Assembly (NCBI RefSeq): GCF_900182595.1
Contig: NZ_FXTN01000007.1
Coordinates: 186,001-250,000 of the forward strand
Origin: Pedobacter westerhofensis
GTDB taxonomy: Bacteria; Bacteroidota; Bacteroidia; Sphingobacteriales; Sphingobacteriaceae
DNA: 64,000 nucleotides
Reading direction: 5' to 3'
The position numbers and the translations under genes are program-made. Below, in pieces: positions 18,300 through 28,686 of the stretch. The notes under the pieces were generated by a model. It was given only the letters and a program-made list of their open reading frames with translations, was not told the DNA's origin and did no database searches. Position 1 is the stretch's first letter; the number at the start of each line of letters is the position of its first letter.

Positions 18300-18980
18300 T
18301 TATTTGGCTATCCGTCTGAAATGGAGGATGGATAAAGCGATATATAACACCAGCACAAACGGTATAGCAGCAAATTTGAGAAAGGCAATCAGCACAGCTG
18401 ACAGGATCAGAAAAATATATTTGAGCTTATTTTGTTCCCAGTCCAGTGAACCAAATTTGAGGGAGAAGATCCTGATTTCACTGGTGAGCAGGAAACTCAT
18501 CACTACCGTAATAGATACAAGCAGCAAAGTAGAACTTCCTATGCCGGGGTAGTCACGCTGAATAAATGGCAGCGACACAATAAACAGGGTATTCATCGGT
18601 GTGTTCAGCCCGATGAAATCTTCTGTCTGGCGTTCATCAATATTGAATTTCGCCAGGCGCAGCGCCGAGAACATGGTAATCAGGAAACCGATATAAGGTA
18701 CATATGGAGAACTGAAGTCGCTCGAAGTAAGCATCTGGAACATTACCACTCCCGGTAAGAAGCCAAAGCTTACCATATCCGCAAGCGAGTCCAGTTCTTT
18801 TCCAATGGCTGATTTTACGCCCAGGAACCTGGCCATAAAGCCATCAAAAAAGTCAAAAATACCCGAGGCAAGCACTGCATAAGCTGCTACCTCGAGGTTA
18901 CCTTTAAATGCAAAAACCACACCAAAGCACCCCGAAAGGAGGTTGGCGCAAGTTAATGCATTAGGAATGTGTTTCTTCAT
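18300..18980 (-). CDS. pssA: CDP-diacylglycerol-serine O-phosphatidyltransferase
   Basis: Makes phosphatidylserine, the precursor of phosphatidylethanolamine, at the inner membrane. It has 226 residues with about six or seven membrane helices. The CDP-alcohol phosphatidyltransferase signature DG-x2-AR-x8-G-x3-D-x3-D is complete: it starts at DGFMARFLG and ends at KELDSLAD. It lies six bases after rho on the same strand, so it may be read from the rho transcript. Confidence 0.93.
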   Translation of the reverse strand: MKKHIPNALTCANLLSGCFGVVFAFKGNLEVAAYAVLASGIFDFFDGFMARFLGVKSAIGKELDSLADMVSFGFLPGVVMFQMLTSSDFSSPYVPYIGFLITMFSALRLAKFNIDERQTEDFIGLNTPMNTLFIVSLPFIQRDYPGIGSSTLLLVSITVVMSFLLTSEIRIFSLKFGSLDWEQNKLKYIFLILSAVLIAFLKFAAIPFVLVLYIALSILHFRRIAK

Positions 18981-18986
18981 TTTGGA

Positions 18987-20699
18987 TTAGCTGTTCATTG
19001 AAATTAAGAACTCCTCGTTGGTCTTGGTGTTCCTGATTTGTGCCTGAACAAACTCCATAGCTTCCTGGGCATTCATATCAGCCAGGTGGTTACGCAGAAT
19101 CCATACGCGTTGTAAAGTATCTCTGTCATGCAGCAGATCGTCACGGCGGGTACTTGATGCAGTGATGTCAATCGCAGGGAAGATACGTTTGTTAGACAAT
19201 TTACGGTCTAACTGCAGCTCCATATTACCGGTACCTTTGAACTCTTCAAAGATCACCTCATCCATTTTAGAACCTGTATCTGTTAATGCGGTTGCCAGAA
19301 TGGTTAATGAACCACCTTTTTCGATATTACGGGCAGCACCGAAGAAACGTTTTGGTTTGTGCAGTGCGTTTGCATCCACACCACCTGAGAGGATTTTACC
19401 CGAAGCAGGCGCAGTAGTATTGTACGCACGGGCAAGGCGGGTGATAGAATCCAGCAGGATAACTACATCATGGCCGCATTCTACCAGGCGTTTTGCTTTT
19501 TCCAGCACTATATTGGCAATTTTTACGTGACGTTCAGCAGGCTCATCAAATGTTGATGCAATCACCTCGGCGCGTACACTTCTGGCCATATCTGTCACCT
19601 CTTCCGGACGCTCATCGATCAGTAGGATGATCAGGTATACTTCAGGATGGTTTTTAGCGATCGCGTTGGCCACTTCTTTCAGCAGGTTTGTTTTACCTGT
19701 TTTAGGCTGTGCAACGATCAAACCACGCTGACCTTTACCGATCGGGGTAAATAAGTCGATGATCCGTGTAGAGTAATTGTTTGTTTCCGTGAAAAGATTT
19801 AATCTTTCAGTAGGGAAAAGAGGGGTAAGGTAGTCAAAAGGAACCCTGTCCCTCACATCAGCCGGAAGACGTCCGTTGATGGTTTCCACGCGTACCAGCG
19901 GGAAATACTTTTCGCCTTCTTTTGGCGGGCGGATACTTCCTTTAACGGTATCACCAGTTTTTAAACCAAATAATTTGATCTGTGACTGTGAAACATAGAT
20001 ATCATCAGGAGAAGAAAGGTAGTTGTAATCTGCAGATCTCAGGAAGCCATAGCCATCAGGCATAATCTCAAGCACACCTTCATTGGTGATCGTATTATCG
20101 AAATCCAGGTTTGAATAACTGTTTTCGTTCGTTTTCTGGTTACTGGTATTTCCTGTATTGTTATTCTTGGGCCTGTTGTCTTCTCTTACCGGCTTTGTCT
20201 TTTTTTGTTCTCCGTTAGGGTTGGAAGCAGGTACAGGAGCATTTTCTTCTCTTTTTGCTTGTGGTACAGCTACTTCAGATTGTTCTTTTTCTGCCGCAGG
20301 CTGTGCAGCAGTTTCCTGTTCTTCCTCAGCGGCAGGATTGTCAAATAAAGAGGCTCTGTTAAAATTATTATTAGAAGATGGGGCTGTTTCAGCTTCATCC
20401 TTGGAAATGCGTGTTCTTTTTCTGAGGGGTTTTTCTGCGGTATTGCTCTTTGGAGCTTTTGCTTTTGCAGCTTTTACCGGAGCCTGGTTTGCAGCATCGT
20501 TGGTAGTGATGATCTCGGCGATAGTTGACTCAGTTGTTGGAATCACTACGTCTGGCTCTCCCTGCTGTTCGCTGATTTGGCGAATCACTTCAACCAGCTC
20601 GGCCTTGCGCATATCATCGGCATTTAAGATCCCCTTAGATTTTGCTAACTCACGCAATTCAGCCGTGAGCTTTTCATTTAATTCTGTTTTGTTAAACAT
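18987..20699 (-). CDS. rho: Transcription termination factor Rho with long disordered insert
   Basis: Hexameric RNA helicase that terminates transcripts. It has 570 residues against 419 in E. coli. The N-terminal Rho_N helices cover about residues 1-45. A low-complexity region of about 160 residues (46-205), rich in Glu, Ala, Asn, Lys and Pro, follows. Then come the cold-shock RNA-binding domain from about 206 ([14 protein letters not shown]) and the RecA-like ATPase with Walker [13 protein letters not shown] and Walker [12 protein letters not shown]. The extra region explains the length. Such inserts are known in Bacteroidota Rho, where they affect phase separation. Confidence 0.97.
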   Translation of the reverse strand: MFNKTELNEKLTAELRELAKSKGILNADDMRKAELVEVIRQISEQQGEPDVVIPTTESTIAEIITTNDAANQAPVKAAKAKAPKSNTAEKPLRKRTRISKDEAETAPSSNNNFNRASLFDNPAAEEEQETAAQPAAEKEQSEVAVPQAKREENAPVPASNPNGEQKKTKPVREDNRPKNNNTGNTSNQKTNENSYSNLDFDNTITNEGVLEIMPDGYGFLRSADYNYLSSPDDIYVSQSQIKLFGLKTGDTVKGSIRPPKEGEKYFPLVRVETINGRLPADVRDRVPFDYLTPLFPTERLNLFTETNNYSTRIIDLFTPIGKGQRGLIVAQPKTGKTNLLKEVANAIAKNHPEVYLIILLIDERPEEVTDMARSVRAEVIASTFDEPAERHVKIANIVLEKAKRLVECGHDVVILLDSITRLARAYNTTAPASGKILSGGVDANALHKPKRFFGAARNIEKGGSLTILATALTDTGSKMDEVIFEEFKGTGNMELQLDRKLSNKRIFPAIDITASSTRRDDLLHDRDTLQRVWILRNHLADMNAQEAMEFVQAQIRNTKTNEEFLISMNS

Positions 20700-20969
20700 T
20701 ATGTGGGTGTAGAGAAATTTTTATAAACGTATTTATCGACATATCAGAGCAAAAAATGCAATTAGGATTTGAAAAATAGTACAAAATTTTGTGAGATTTT
20801 CTGGACTGATCAGATAAACTTTTGAGAATTATGTTGCAATTGTATGTATTTGTATCTGAAACTCCAAGTAAAATTTGAAAATGTTAGAAATATTTTACTT
20901 AAGTTTTGTTAAATCAGCTTTCAGAAACCTGTGGAAATTTTGGCATATTTGCGCATAATCTCAGCCCAA

Positions 20970-21800
20970 ATGAATAAAAAGCAACTATTTGAACAAATAA
21001 AGTTTAAAAAATCATTTTTGTGCGTGGGTCTCGACCCGGTGCTTGAAAATATTCCGCAACATCTTTTGGATTATGAAGATCCGATTTTTGAGTTCAACAG
21101 ACAAATTATTGATGCCACAGCAGACCTCTGTGTTGCCTATAAACCGAACACTGCTTTTTATGAATCGAGAGGTTTAAAGGGATGGGAAAGCTTACTGAAA
21201 ACCTGGGCCCATATTCCGCAGAATATTTTTACGATAGCAGATGCGAAAAGGGGAGATATCGGAAATACTTCGGCCATGTATGCTGATGCTTTTTTTAATG
21301 AAGAGAAATCAGGGATGAGCTTCGACTCGATCACAGTAGCACCATATATGGGCAAAGATTCTGTAAGCCCTTTCTTAAAATATGAAGATAAATGGGTAAT
21401 CCTGCTGGCTGCAACTTCAAATGAAGGGCACCATGATTTCCAGTTGCTGGAAACACCGGGGGGCAGATTATATGAAGAGGTGATCAGGGTTTCTTCTGAA
21501 TGGGCAGACAGCGAACGGATGATGTATGTTGTTGGTGCCACCAGGGGATCTGAATTTGCCAATATCAGACGTTTGGCACCGGATAGCTTTCTGCTTGTTC
21601 CGGGAGTTGGCGCACAGGGCGGCAGTTTGGCCGATGTGTGCGAGTTTGGATTAAACGATCATTGCGGGCTGCTGGTCAATTCTGCCAGAGGGATTATATA
21701 TGCGGGCAAAGGAGAAGATTTTGCAGAAAAAGCACGTGAAGAAGCGCTGAAACTACAGGTTGAAATGGAGGAGATACTTGAAAAAGCAGAATTGATCTAA
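20970..21800 (+). CDS. pyrF: Orotidine 5'-phosphate decarboxylase, type 2
   Basis: Decarboxylates OMP to UMP, the last step of de novo pyrimidine synthesis. It has 276 residues from the ATG at 20970; the open frame runs upstream, but that start has no support and the conserved N-terminus begins at [15 protein letters not shown]. The catalytic motif is [13 protein letters not shown], and [11 protein letters not shown] binds the base. The length and motifs place it in the type 2 (PyrF subfamily 2) group. It stands alone, divergent from rho across about 270 bases. Confidence 0.95.
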   Translation: MNKKQLFEQIKFKKSFLCVGLDPVLENIPQHLLDYEDPIFEFNRQIIDATADLCVAYKPNTAFYESRGLKGWESLLKTWAHIPQNIFTIADAKRGDIGNTSAMYADAFFNEEKSGMSFDSITVAPYMGKDSVSPFLKYEDKWVILLAATSNEGHHDFQLLETPGGRLYEEVIRVSSEWADSERMMYVVGATRGSEFANIRRLAPDSFLLVPGVGAQGGSLADVCEFGLNDHCGLLVNSARGIIYAGKGEDFAEKAREEALKLQVEMEEILEKAELI

Positions 21801-21849
21801 TAAAATATTTAACTACCAGTAAACATCTTCTTTGAATTAAGTTTGCGTT

Positions 21850-23142
21850 ATGCGGCTTAACGAAGATTTTTTACATTACATCTGGCAATACAGACTGCTG
21901 ACCAGTCTTGACCTGTATTGCACCGACGGATCAAGACTGGAAATCATTGATCCCGGGATACCTAATACGCATGCCGGACCGGATTTTAGTACGGCACGGC
22001 TGAGGATTGGCGGACAATTATGGGTGGGCAATGTCGAAATCCATCTCAGGGCATCTGACTGGCTCCAGCATCAGCATCAGGAAAACAGTTTATATGACAC
22101 CGTTATCCTGCACGCCGTTTATGAAAATGATGCGGAGATCTGCCGTACAAACGGAAGCCGCATTCCTGTTCTTTTAATGAAAGACCTCTTGCCGGAAACC
22201 ATGCTGCAGCGGTACCGGGCGCTGCTCGAAGCAAGGAACTTCTTTCCCTGTGCAGCTCAGATCGGACAAACCGGTCCCTCTGTTATCAGAAATACCATGC
22301 ATACTGCAGCTATACAACGTTTGCAGCAAAAGTCGGCTGATCTGGAACTGCTGATGACCCGGAATAAATACAACTGGACTGAGACTTTTCACCAGTTGCT
22401 GATCAGGAATTTCGGCTTCAAAGTAAATAATGTTCCATTTGAGCTTCTTGCTGCGGGTTTGCCGGCTACGCTGTTGGCCCGGCACAGAAATCAGCCTTTG
22501 CAGATCGAAGCCTTGTTGTTTGGACAGGCGGGATTTCTGGAAGGGGATTTTAAAGACAGCTACCCAAGGCAGCTGCAAACTGAGTATGCTTTCCTCAGAA
22601 AAAAATATCAGCTGATGCCGCTCGATCATGCGATCTGGAAATTTCTGAGAATGCACCCGCAGAATTTTCCTGTTTTAAGGATAGCGCAGCTGGCAGGGAT
22701 GCTTACGGGGAATAGCCCGGCGATCTCAGATGTTCTTGGTGCTGCAGACCTGCAGTCGCTGATCCGGTTGTTTGCCCCCACATCAGTGCATCCCTACTGG
22801 AACGACCACTTTAACTTTGACAAGGGCTGCAAAGCGATGAAACTAAAGCCCGGAAGAAAATCTATAGAAAATCTGATCATCAATACCGTATGCGTGATGA
22901 TGTATCATTACGGGGAATATTTCTGCGTCCCGGAATTTCAGCAGCGTGCAATCACTTTTCTGAAAAAAATGCCTGCGGAGCAAAATGCCATTACCAGGGC
23001 ATATAAAAAAGCAGGGCTGATATTGACCAGTGCCTGGGATTCGCAGGCAGTCCTGCAGCTGTATAAGTATAGTTGTTTACTGAGGAAGTGCTTAAACTGT
23101 GATATAGGCCGTGATCTGATAGCTGTAAAAGCCGTGAATTAA
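21850..23142 (+). CDS. DUF2851 family protein
   Basis: A 430-residue cytoplasmic protein of unknown function, typical of Bacteroidota. The N-terminus LHYIWQYRLLTSLDLYCTDG and the segments IIDPGIPNTHAGPDFSTARL and WVGNVEIHLRASDW are the family hallmark. The GPDF...VEIH arrangement resembles a nuclease-like active site (inference only). No signal peptide or membrane helix. It follows pyrF by 49 bases on the same strand. Confidence 0.85.
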   Translation: MRLNEDFLHYIWQYRLLTSLDLYCTDGSRLEIIDPGIPNTHAGPDFSTARLRIGGQLWVGNVEIHLRASDWLQHQHQENSLYDTVILHAVYENDAEICRTNGSRIPVLLMKDLLPETMLQRYRALLEARNFFPCAAQIGQTGPSVIRNTMHTAAIQRLQQKSADLELLMTRNKYNWTETFHQLLIRNFGFKVNNVPFELLAAGLPATLLARHRNQPLQIEALLFGQAGFLEGDFKDSYPRQLQTEYAFLRKKYQLMPLDHAIWKFLRMHPQNFPVLRIAQLAGMLTGNSPAISDVLGAADLQSLIRLFAPTSVHPYWNDHFNFDKGCKAMKLKPGRKSIENLIINTVCVMMYHYGEYFCVPEFQQRAITFLKKMPAEQNAITRAYKKAGLILTSAWDSQAVLQLYKYSCLLRKCLNCDIGRDLIAVKAVN

Positions 23143-23220
23143 GGTATGGTTTTTGCTTTTACAATAAATAATCTCTAAATTGATCAATAATTGAGTTATC
23201 AATTGACTACCCCGAAAAAT

Positions 23221-23457
23221 ATGAAGACAAATACTATGTTTCAGAGCATCGTCACCTATTTTGAGAAACAAAGTTTTGGGGTATGTACCTATATCGCAGA
23301 GCGTTTTAATATGTCGATCAGCAAAATTAGGCTTTTCTTTATTTATTCCTCTTTTCTGGCTGTGGGCTTTCCTATTGTATTTTATATCATGGCGGCGCTG
23401 ATCCTGGATGTACGCCATTATATCAAAAGGATCAGGCAGCGGATTTGGGATCTGTAA
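23221..23457 (+). CDS. PspC domain protein
   Basis: A small membrane protein of about 78 residues. The PspC core is visible: FGVCTYIAERFNMSISKIRLFF followed by one long hydrophobic segment (SSFLAVGFPIVFYIMAALIL) and a basic tail. PspC proteins are linked to envelope stress. The ATG at 23221 is preferred over an upstream TTG at 23191. Confidence 0.8.
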   Translation: MKTNTMFQSIVTYFEKQSFGVCTYIAERFNMSISKIRLFFIYSSFLAVGFPIVFYIMAALILDVRHYIKRIRQRIWDL

Positions 23458-23532
23458 CAGGAATACTGATGAGTTCCATATTTATTCTTCCTCTGCAGTT
23501 TAGAATAACATGACACATACAACTATATATTT

Positions 23533-23540
23533 TATATTTG
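23533..23540 (+). promoter_or_regulatory. -7 box of ftsK promoter
   Basis: TATATTTG, a full match to TAnnTTTG, lies 26 bases before the ftsK start. The -33 box is unclear. Confidence 0.5.
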
Positions 23541-23565
23541 TTGTTTAATACTAGAGTTACGCAAA

Positions 23566-26247
23566 ATGTCGGTAAGGGGAAACCAATTTAAATCTAATTC
23601 ATTCAAAAACGAACAAGGGGAGAGGCAGGGTTCAAGAACATCGGCCAAACCACCCAGAGAACTGTTTGACCGAATGCCTTCACTGAACTTTCAGAATGAA
23701 CGTGTACTGAAAATTGCAGGCCTGTTTTTTCTGATCCTCGCCATCTATTTCCTGGTTGCTTTTACTTCTTACCTGTTTACCTGGCAGGAAGACTACAGCT
23801 ATGTGATCGATGCCAACGGCGGATGGAGCAACCTGTTCAAAACTCTGGAAGAACTTCAGCAAAACAATATCCCTACGGTTGTACAGAACTGGCTGGGCAA
23901 ATTTGGTGCTTTGCTGTCGCACCAGTTTATTTATGAATGGTTTGGGGTAGCCTCTTTTATATTTGTTTTTATCTTTTTTGTGATTGGCTACCGCCTGTTA
24001 TTCAAGGTCAAAATATTTGCACTGGAGAAGACGCTGGGTTACAGCTTGTTTTTCCTGCTGTTCCTGTCGCTTACCTTTGGATTTTTTCATTCCTTTTTCT
24101 CGGATGCACCGCATTACCTCGAAGGTGAGGTAGGTTACTGGAGCAACAGGCTGCTGGTTGCGCAGATCGGTATTACCGGAGTAGGAGGGCTGATTGCCTT
24201 TCTGGGACTAACTATTTTAATTATAGCCTATAATATAGACTTTAAACTTCCTGAACGTAAACAGCGCCAGGAGGAAGATGAAGAACCTGAAGCTGCTGAA
24301 TTGGGCAATCATTTTCCTGCCGAAGCTGTTGCCGAACGCTTTGCTGAACAGCGTGCGGAAAGGGAAGAAGAGGCAGCCCTGGCTAATCACGTGGTGAGGG
24401 GACATACGGCCATGCCAGATAATATTGAACTGGATAAAAATCCGGGGGAGGTTGAATTTACACTGAATGACCGTCTCGCTAATCAGCGTAAAAAGACACA
24501 GCAAAATATCGTATTAACCCCAAGCCGCTTTGAAAATGCACCGCTGGAAGAGGAAGACCTGATTCCGCCTGTTGTACCACCTGTATTGAATCTGACAGGA
24601 AATGCGCCTATTATTCTTTCGCCGATTGTGGAACCGATTTCTGAGATCATCTACGAAGATGTGAAACCAGAACCGCAGCTCACGATTGAGAAAAGTGATG
24701 AGGATAAAAAATCTGAGGAACTGGTAGAACAGTTTGGAAACTATGACCCTACACTGGACCTGGCCAGTTATAAATATCCATCGATAGACTTACTGGAGGA
24801 TTACGGCTCCAACAAAATTTCTGTCAATGCCGATGAGCTTGAAGCGAATAAAAATAAGATCGTTGAGACGCTTAACCATTATAATATAGAGATCGACAAG
24901 ATCAAGGCCACGATCGGGCCAACGGTTACGCTTTATGAGATTATCCCGGCACCGGGGGTAAGGATTTCGAAGATCAAGAATCTCGAAGATGATATTGCCC
25001 TGAGCCTGGCAGCCCTTGGAATACGTATTATCGCTCCGATGCCCGGAAAAGGCACAATTGGTATCGAGGTACCGAACATGCATCCTGAGATGGTGTCCAT
25101 GCGCAGCATCCTGGCTACAGAGAAATTCCAGAAGACGGATATGGACCTGCCTATTGCGCTGGGCAAGACGATTTCCAATGAGGTGTATATCGCCGACCTG
25201 GCAAAAATGCCCCATTTATTGGTTGCGGGTGCAACAGGTCAGGGTAAATCGGTGGGTATCAATGCTATTCTTGTATCCCTGCTCTATAAAAAACATCCTT
25301 CACAACTCAAATTTGTGCTGGTTGACCCCAAAAAGGTAGAGCTTACACTTTTTAATAAGATTGAACGCCATTTCCTGGCAAAACTTCCGGGAGAGGCAGA
25401 TGCAATTATCACAGATACCAAAAAGGTAATCCATACTTTGAATTCACTATGTATCGAAATGGACCAGCGCTATGACCTGCTGAAAGATGCACAGGTGAGG
25501 AACCTGAGAGAATACAATGAAAAGTTCATTAAACGGAAGCTGAACCCGAACAACTCGCACCGTTTCCTGCCGTACATTGTACTGGTAGTGGATGAGTTTG
25601 CCGATCTGATGATGACGGCAGGTAAGGAAGTAGAAACTCCGATTGCCCGTCTGGCCCAGCTGGCACGTGCGGTAGGGATCCACCTGGTGCTGGCTACGCA
25701 GCGCCCCTCTGTGAATATCATTACAGGTACAATCAAAGCCAACTTCCCGGCAAGGCTTGCCTTCAGGGTGTTGTCTAAGATCGATTCCAGGACAATCCTC
25801 GACAGTGGTGGTGCAGACCAGTTAATTGGTCGCGGAGACATGTTATTGTCTACTGGCAACGATCTCATCAGGTTACAGTGTGCTTTTGTGGATACACCTG
25901 AGGTTGACCGTATCTCCGAATTTATTGGTAACCAGCGCGGCTACCCTGAAGCTTACCAGTTACCCGAATATCTTGATGAGGCTGCAGAATCTGCAAAGGC
26001 TGATTTTGATCCTGACGACAGGGATTCCATGTTCGAAGATGCTGCACGACTGATCGTTATGCATCAGCAGGGCTCTACGTCGCTCATCCAGCGCAAGCTG
26101 AAACTGGGCTATAACAGGGCGGGCAGGATTATTGATCAGCTGGAAGCCGCAGGAGTAGTAGGGCCATTTGAAGGAAGCAAGGCCAGAGAGGTATTGCTGC
26201 CCGATGATTATGCTTTGGAACAGTTCTTGACTAATCTGAAGAAATAA
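23566..26247 (+). CDS. ftsK: DNA translocase FtsK
   Basis: Septum-anchored DNA pump that clears chromosome ends during division and activates dimer resolution. It has 893 residues. About four membrane helices lie in residues 45-230, followed by a Glu/Pro-rich linker (about 230-390), which is short compared with E. coli. The motor domain has Walker A GATGQGKSVG from residue 555 and Walker B YIVLVVDEFADLM. The C-terminal winged-helix gamma domain (TSLIQRKLKLGYNRAGRIID) reads orienting sequences. It is followed seven bases later by lolA. Confidence 0.96.
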   Translation: MSVRGNQFKSNSFKNEQGERQGSRTSAKPPRELFDRMPSLNFQNERVLKIAGLFFLILAIYFLVAFTSYLFTWQEDYSYVIDANGGWSNLFKTLEELQQNNIPTVVQNWLGKFGALLSHQFIYEWFGVASFIFVFIFFVIGYRLLFKVKIFALEKTLGYSLFFLLFLSLTFGFFHSFFSDAPHYLEGEVGYWSNRLLVAQIGITGVGGLIAFLGLTILIIAYNIDFKLPERKQRQEEDEEPEAAELGNHFPAEAVAERFAEQRAEREEEAALANHVVRGHTAMPDNIELDKNPGEVEFTLNDRLANQRKKTQQNIVLTPSRFENAPLEEEDLIPPVVPPVLNLTGNAPIILSPIVEPISEIIYEDVKPEPQLTIEKSDEDKKSEELVEQFGNYDPTLDLASYKYPSIDLLEDYGSNKISVNADELEANKNKIVETLNHYNIEIDKIKATIGPTVTLYEIIPAPGVRISKIKNLEDDIALSLAALGIRIIAPMPGKGTIGIEVPNMHPEMVSMRSILATEKFQKTDMDLPIALGKTISNEVYIADLAKMPHLLVAGATGQGKSVGINAILVSLLYKKHPSQLKFVLVDPKKVELTLFNKIERHFLAKLPGEADAIITDTKKVIHTLNSLCIEMDQRYDLLKDAQVRNLREYNEKFIKRKLNPNNSHRFLPYIVLVVDEFADLMMTAGKEVETPIARLAQLARAVGIHLVLATQRPSVNIITGTIKANFPARLAFRVLSKIDSRTILDSGGADQLIGRGDMLLSTGNDLIRLQCAFVDTPEVDRISEFIGNQRGYPEAYQLPEYLDEAAESAKADFDPDDRDSMFEDAARLIVMHQQGSTSLIQRKLKLGYNRAGRIIDQLEAAGVVGPFEGSKAREVLLPDDYALEQFLTNLKK

Positions 26248-26254
26248 GAACCAA

Positions 26255-26902
26255 ATGAAGAAGATCCTAGTGTTGCTGGCACTATCGGGAATGTACATTT
26301 CCGGATTTAGCCAGACCGATGCAAAAGCAAAGACCATATTAGCGGAAGCAAGTAAGAAATATAAAGCGTATGATGTTGTAAAGGCTACTTTTGTCTTTAC
26401 CCTGGAAAATCCTCAGAACAAAGAAAAGGATACCCAGCAGGGAACATTGATTGTACAGTCTGCCGCCAATAAATATAAGGTGGTGATGAATGAGCAGGAT
26501 ATGATCAGTGACGGCAAGAGCCAGTGGACTTATCTTAAAAAGGATAAGGAAATACAGGTTTCTGCAGTTGACAACAGCGGTGATGCTTTGAATCCTGCAG
26601 GGATATTTACGCTGTATGAGAAGGGTTTTAAATACCTGTATACCGGTGAAAAGAAGGAAGGCACAAAGACTTACCAGATGATAGATCTTTCCCCTGTGGA
26701 CACTAAAAAGTCGTATTTTAAGATCAGGCTTGGTATTGATAAGATCGCCCACCAGATTGCCAATGTGGTGATCTTTGATAAAAACGGCAATAAGTACACG
26801 TACGTGGTAAAGACTTTCGTCCCCAACGTGAAGGTTCCTGCCGGAACTTTTGGCTTTGATGCCAAGAAATATCCGGGAGTTGAAGTAGTAGACCTTCGCT
26901 GA
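26255..26902 (+). CDS. lolA: LolA-like outer-membrane lipoprotein carrier
   Basis: Periplasmic chaperone that ferries lipoproteins from the inner to the outer membrane. It has 215 residues with a cleavable signal peptide (cut probably after GFSQ). The LolA fold is suggested by VVKATFVFTLENPQ, QGTLIVQSAANKYKV, SDGKSQWTYLKKDKEIQV and the late FDAKKYPGVEVVDLR. It sits seven bases after ftsK, an ftsK-lolA pairing also seen in many proteobacteria, and is closed by a terminator. Confidence 0.88.
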   Translation: MKKILVLLALSGMYISGFSQTDAKAKTILAEASKKYKAYDVVKATFVFTLENPQNKEKDTQQGTLIVQSAANKYKVVMNEQDMISDGKSQWTYLKKDKEIQVSAVDNSGDALNPAGIFTLYEKGFKYLYTGEKKEGTKTYQMIDLSPVDTKKSYFKIRLGIDKIAHQIANVVIFDKNGNKYTYVVKTFVPNVKVPAGTFGFDAKKYPGVEVVDLR

Positions 26903-26918
26903 TAAAATATAATTGATA

Positions 26919-26955
26919 AAAAAGGGCCGAGGCAAATTGTCTTAGCCCTTTTTTT
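26919..26955 (+). terminator. Terminator after lolA
   Basis: AAAGGGC (26921-26927) pairs with GCCCTTT (26945-26951), with a mostly paired inner stem, then a T run. Confidence 0.85.
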
Positions 26956-26990
26956 GTTAATTTTGGAATTATGACTTTAACTTCCGCATT

Positions 26991-27752
26991 TTGAAAATCA
27001 CATTTCTGGGTACCGGTACATCGCAGGGGATTCCTGTGATCACCTGCGGATGTGAAGTTTGCCAGTCAGACGATGCCAGGGACAAACGTCTGCGGGTCTC
27101 CGTTTTGCTTGAAACTGAAGATAAAACTATTGTGATTGACAGTGGCCCTGATTTCAGGTATCAGATGCTAAGGGCAAAAGTGAAAGATCTTGATGCCATT
27201 GTTTATACACACGAACATAAAGACCATGTAGCGGGACTGGATGATATCAGGCCATTTAATTATCTGCTGAAAAAGAATATCGATATCTATGCTACAGAAC
27301 GTGTACAGGAAGCCTTAAAAAAAGAATTCTCCTATATTTTTGCAGAAAAGGTATATCCGGGGGTTCCCCAAATCAATATGCATACCGTTACCGGAGTGAA
27401 GTTCTGCATCGGCAGGACGGAGTTTATCCCCCTGGACATTATGCACTACAAGCTGCCTATTCTGGGCTACAGGATTGGTGACTTCACTTACATCACTGAT
27501 GCCAAGACAATTCCGCAGGCTACTGTAGATAAAATCAGGGGTACAAAGATCCTGGTAGTAAATGCTTTGCAGAAAGAGGAGCATATCTCTCACTTCACAT
27601 TGGACGAAGCAATTGCCTTTGCGGAGAATATCGGGGCAGAAACTACTTATTTTACTCATATGAGCCATAATCTGGGCAAACACGCTGATATCGAGGCAGA
27701 ACTGCCTGCGAATATCAGGCTGGCTTATGATGGCCTGCAGATTGAGTTGTAG
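26991..27752 (+). CDS. MBL-fold metallo-hydrolase (PhnP-like)
   Basis: A metallo-beta-lactamase fold hydrolase of 253 residues, most like the PhnP/cyclic phosphodiesterase group. The metal site is HEHKDH (His74, His76, Asp78, His79), with further ligands in DSGPDFR and THMSHNLG. A Cys cluster near the start (CGCEVC, residues 19-24) may bind a structural metal, as in PhnP. The start is a TTG at 26991: the first beta strand KITFLGTGTSQG begins right there, and the only nearby ATG (26971) is in another frame and hits a stop. The natural substrate is unknown. Confidence 0.85.
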   Translation: MKITFLGTGTSQGIPVITCGCEVCQSDDARDKRLRVSVLLETEDKTIVIDSGPDFRYQMLRAKVKDLDAIVYTHEHKDHVAGLDDIRPFNYLLKKNIDIYATERVQEALKKEFSYIFAEKVYPGVPQINMHTVTGVKFCIGRTEFIPLDIMHYKLPILGYRIGDFTYITDAKTIPQATVDKIRGTKILVVNALQKEEHISHFTLDEAIAFAENIGAETTYFTHMSHNLGKHADIEAELPANIRLAYDGLQIEL

Positions 27753-27791
27753 TTTTTTTAAATTAGGTGTCAAAACTATTCCGAATAAATA

Positions 27792-27799
27792 TATATTTG
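27792..27799 (+). promoter_or_regulatory. -7 box of tRNA-Leu(GAG) promoter
   Basis: TATATTTG matches TAnnTTTG, 12 bases before the tRNA. No clear -33 box. Confidence 0.5.
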
Positions 27800-27811
27800 C
27801 AGCAGAAACCT

Positions 27812-27895
27812 ACCCGGGTGGCGAAATTGGTAGACGCGCCAGCTTGAGGGGCTGGTGCTGGCAACGGCGTGGCAGTTCGAATCTGCTCTCGGGTA
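27812..27895 (+). tRNA. tRNA-Leu (anticodon GAG)
   Basis: An 84-base class II tRNA. The acceptor ACCCGGG (27812-27818) pairs with CTCGGGT (27888-27894, one G-T), and the discriminator is A27895. The anticodon stem CCAGC/GCTGG holds loop TTGAGGG, giving GAG. It borders a mobile-element remnant and may have been the integration target. Confidence 0.96.
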
Positions 27896-27921
27896 CTTAA
27901 CGATTTTTCGTTCAACTTTTG

Positions 27922-27953
27922 AAAGGATTGCTCATAAAAAAGCAATCCTTTTT
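27922..27953 (+). terminator. tRNA-Leu(GAG) terminator, inside recombinase 3' end
   Basis: AAAGGATTGCT (27922-27932) pairs perfectly with AGCAATCCTTT (27941-27951), followed by T residues. On the minus strand the same palindrome encodes the KGLL...EQSF tail of the recombinase remnant. Confidence 0.85.
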
Positions 27954-28686
27954 CGTTGGTATTCAGTACGTTATGATGAAATGTAGGGTCGATATAATTA
28001 GTTCTAAACTGCCCCCCAGCGTTAACCAGATTATCTTTGAACACCCCGCGAACGATAGCATGTTTCTGCGTGACGTTGCATTTATCATAAATCCCAAACA
28101 GATTCGATAAGTTTGGTAATATCCGCAGCACTATCTCGTCGTCGTCTTGAACTATTTTTGAACGAGGTTTTAATTCATATTCTAAAATGGATTTTTCCTC
28201 TTTAAGTTTTTTTGGCCACGATTGATATGTTGAACTGTTAATATCGTTATTTAGAGACTTATCTTCTAAACTTATGATCTTATCATTCACACTTTTTAAT
28301 TCTTTTATTCTCTGATTGGTTATTTCTTTTTTCTGCTGAAGCGGTTTTGCAATAGTGCTTTCGCCCCCTCAATTAGGAAGTTTATTTGATTCTCGTCAAA
28401 TCTCAATTGTTTCAATAATTGATCAAACTCTTCATGCAATTTAGCACCGGGGGTATTGACATTTGTATGCTTTATACACCTGTAATATAAATGATATTGT
28501 TTAGAGCCTATAGACCAACCTGCGGTCATGCTTTGCTCACACCAGCACTTGAGTAGACCTCTCAACGGAAATTCTTTATCTTTACGCACTTTCACAGGCC
28601 TCTTAGAACTTAGCAAACGTTGGGCTAGCCAATACTCAGCTTCTGTAATTATCCAGCTCGCCTCGGCTAAAATTGGTCTGGCCTGA

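Noticed and set aside
20700..20969. Riboswitch or small RNA in the rho-pyrF gap
   Set aside because: AT-rich sequence with no recognisable conserved structure or good promoter pair.
22174..22656. 160-residue minus-strand frame opposite the DUF2851 gene
   Set aside because: Shadow frame inside a family-typical gene.
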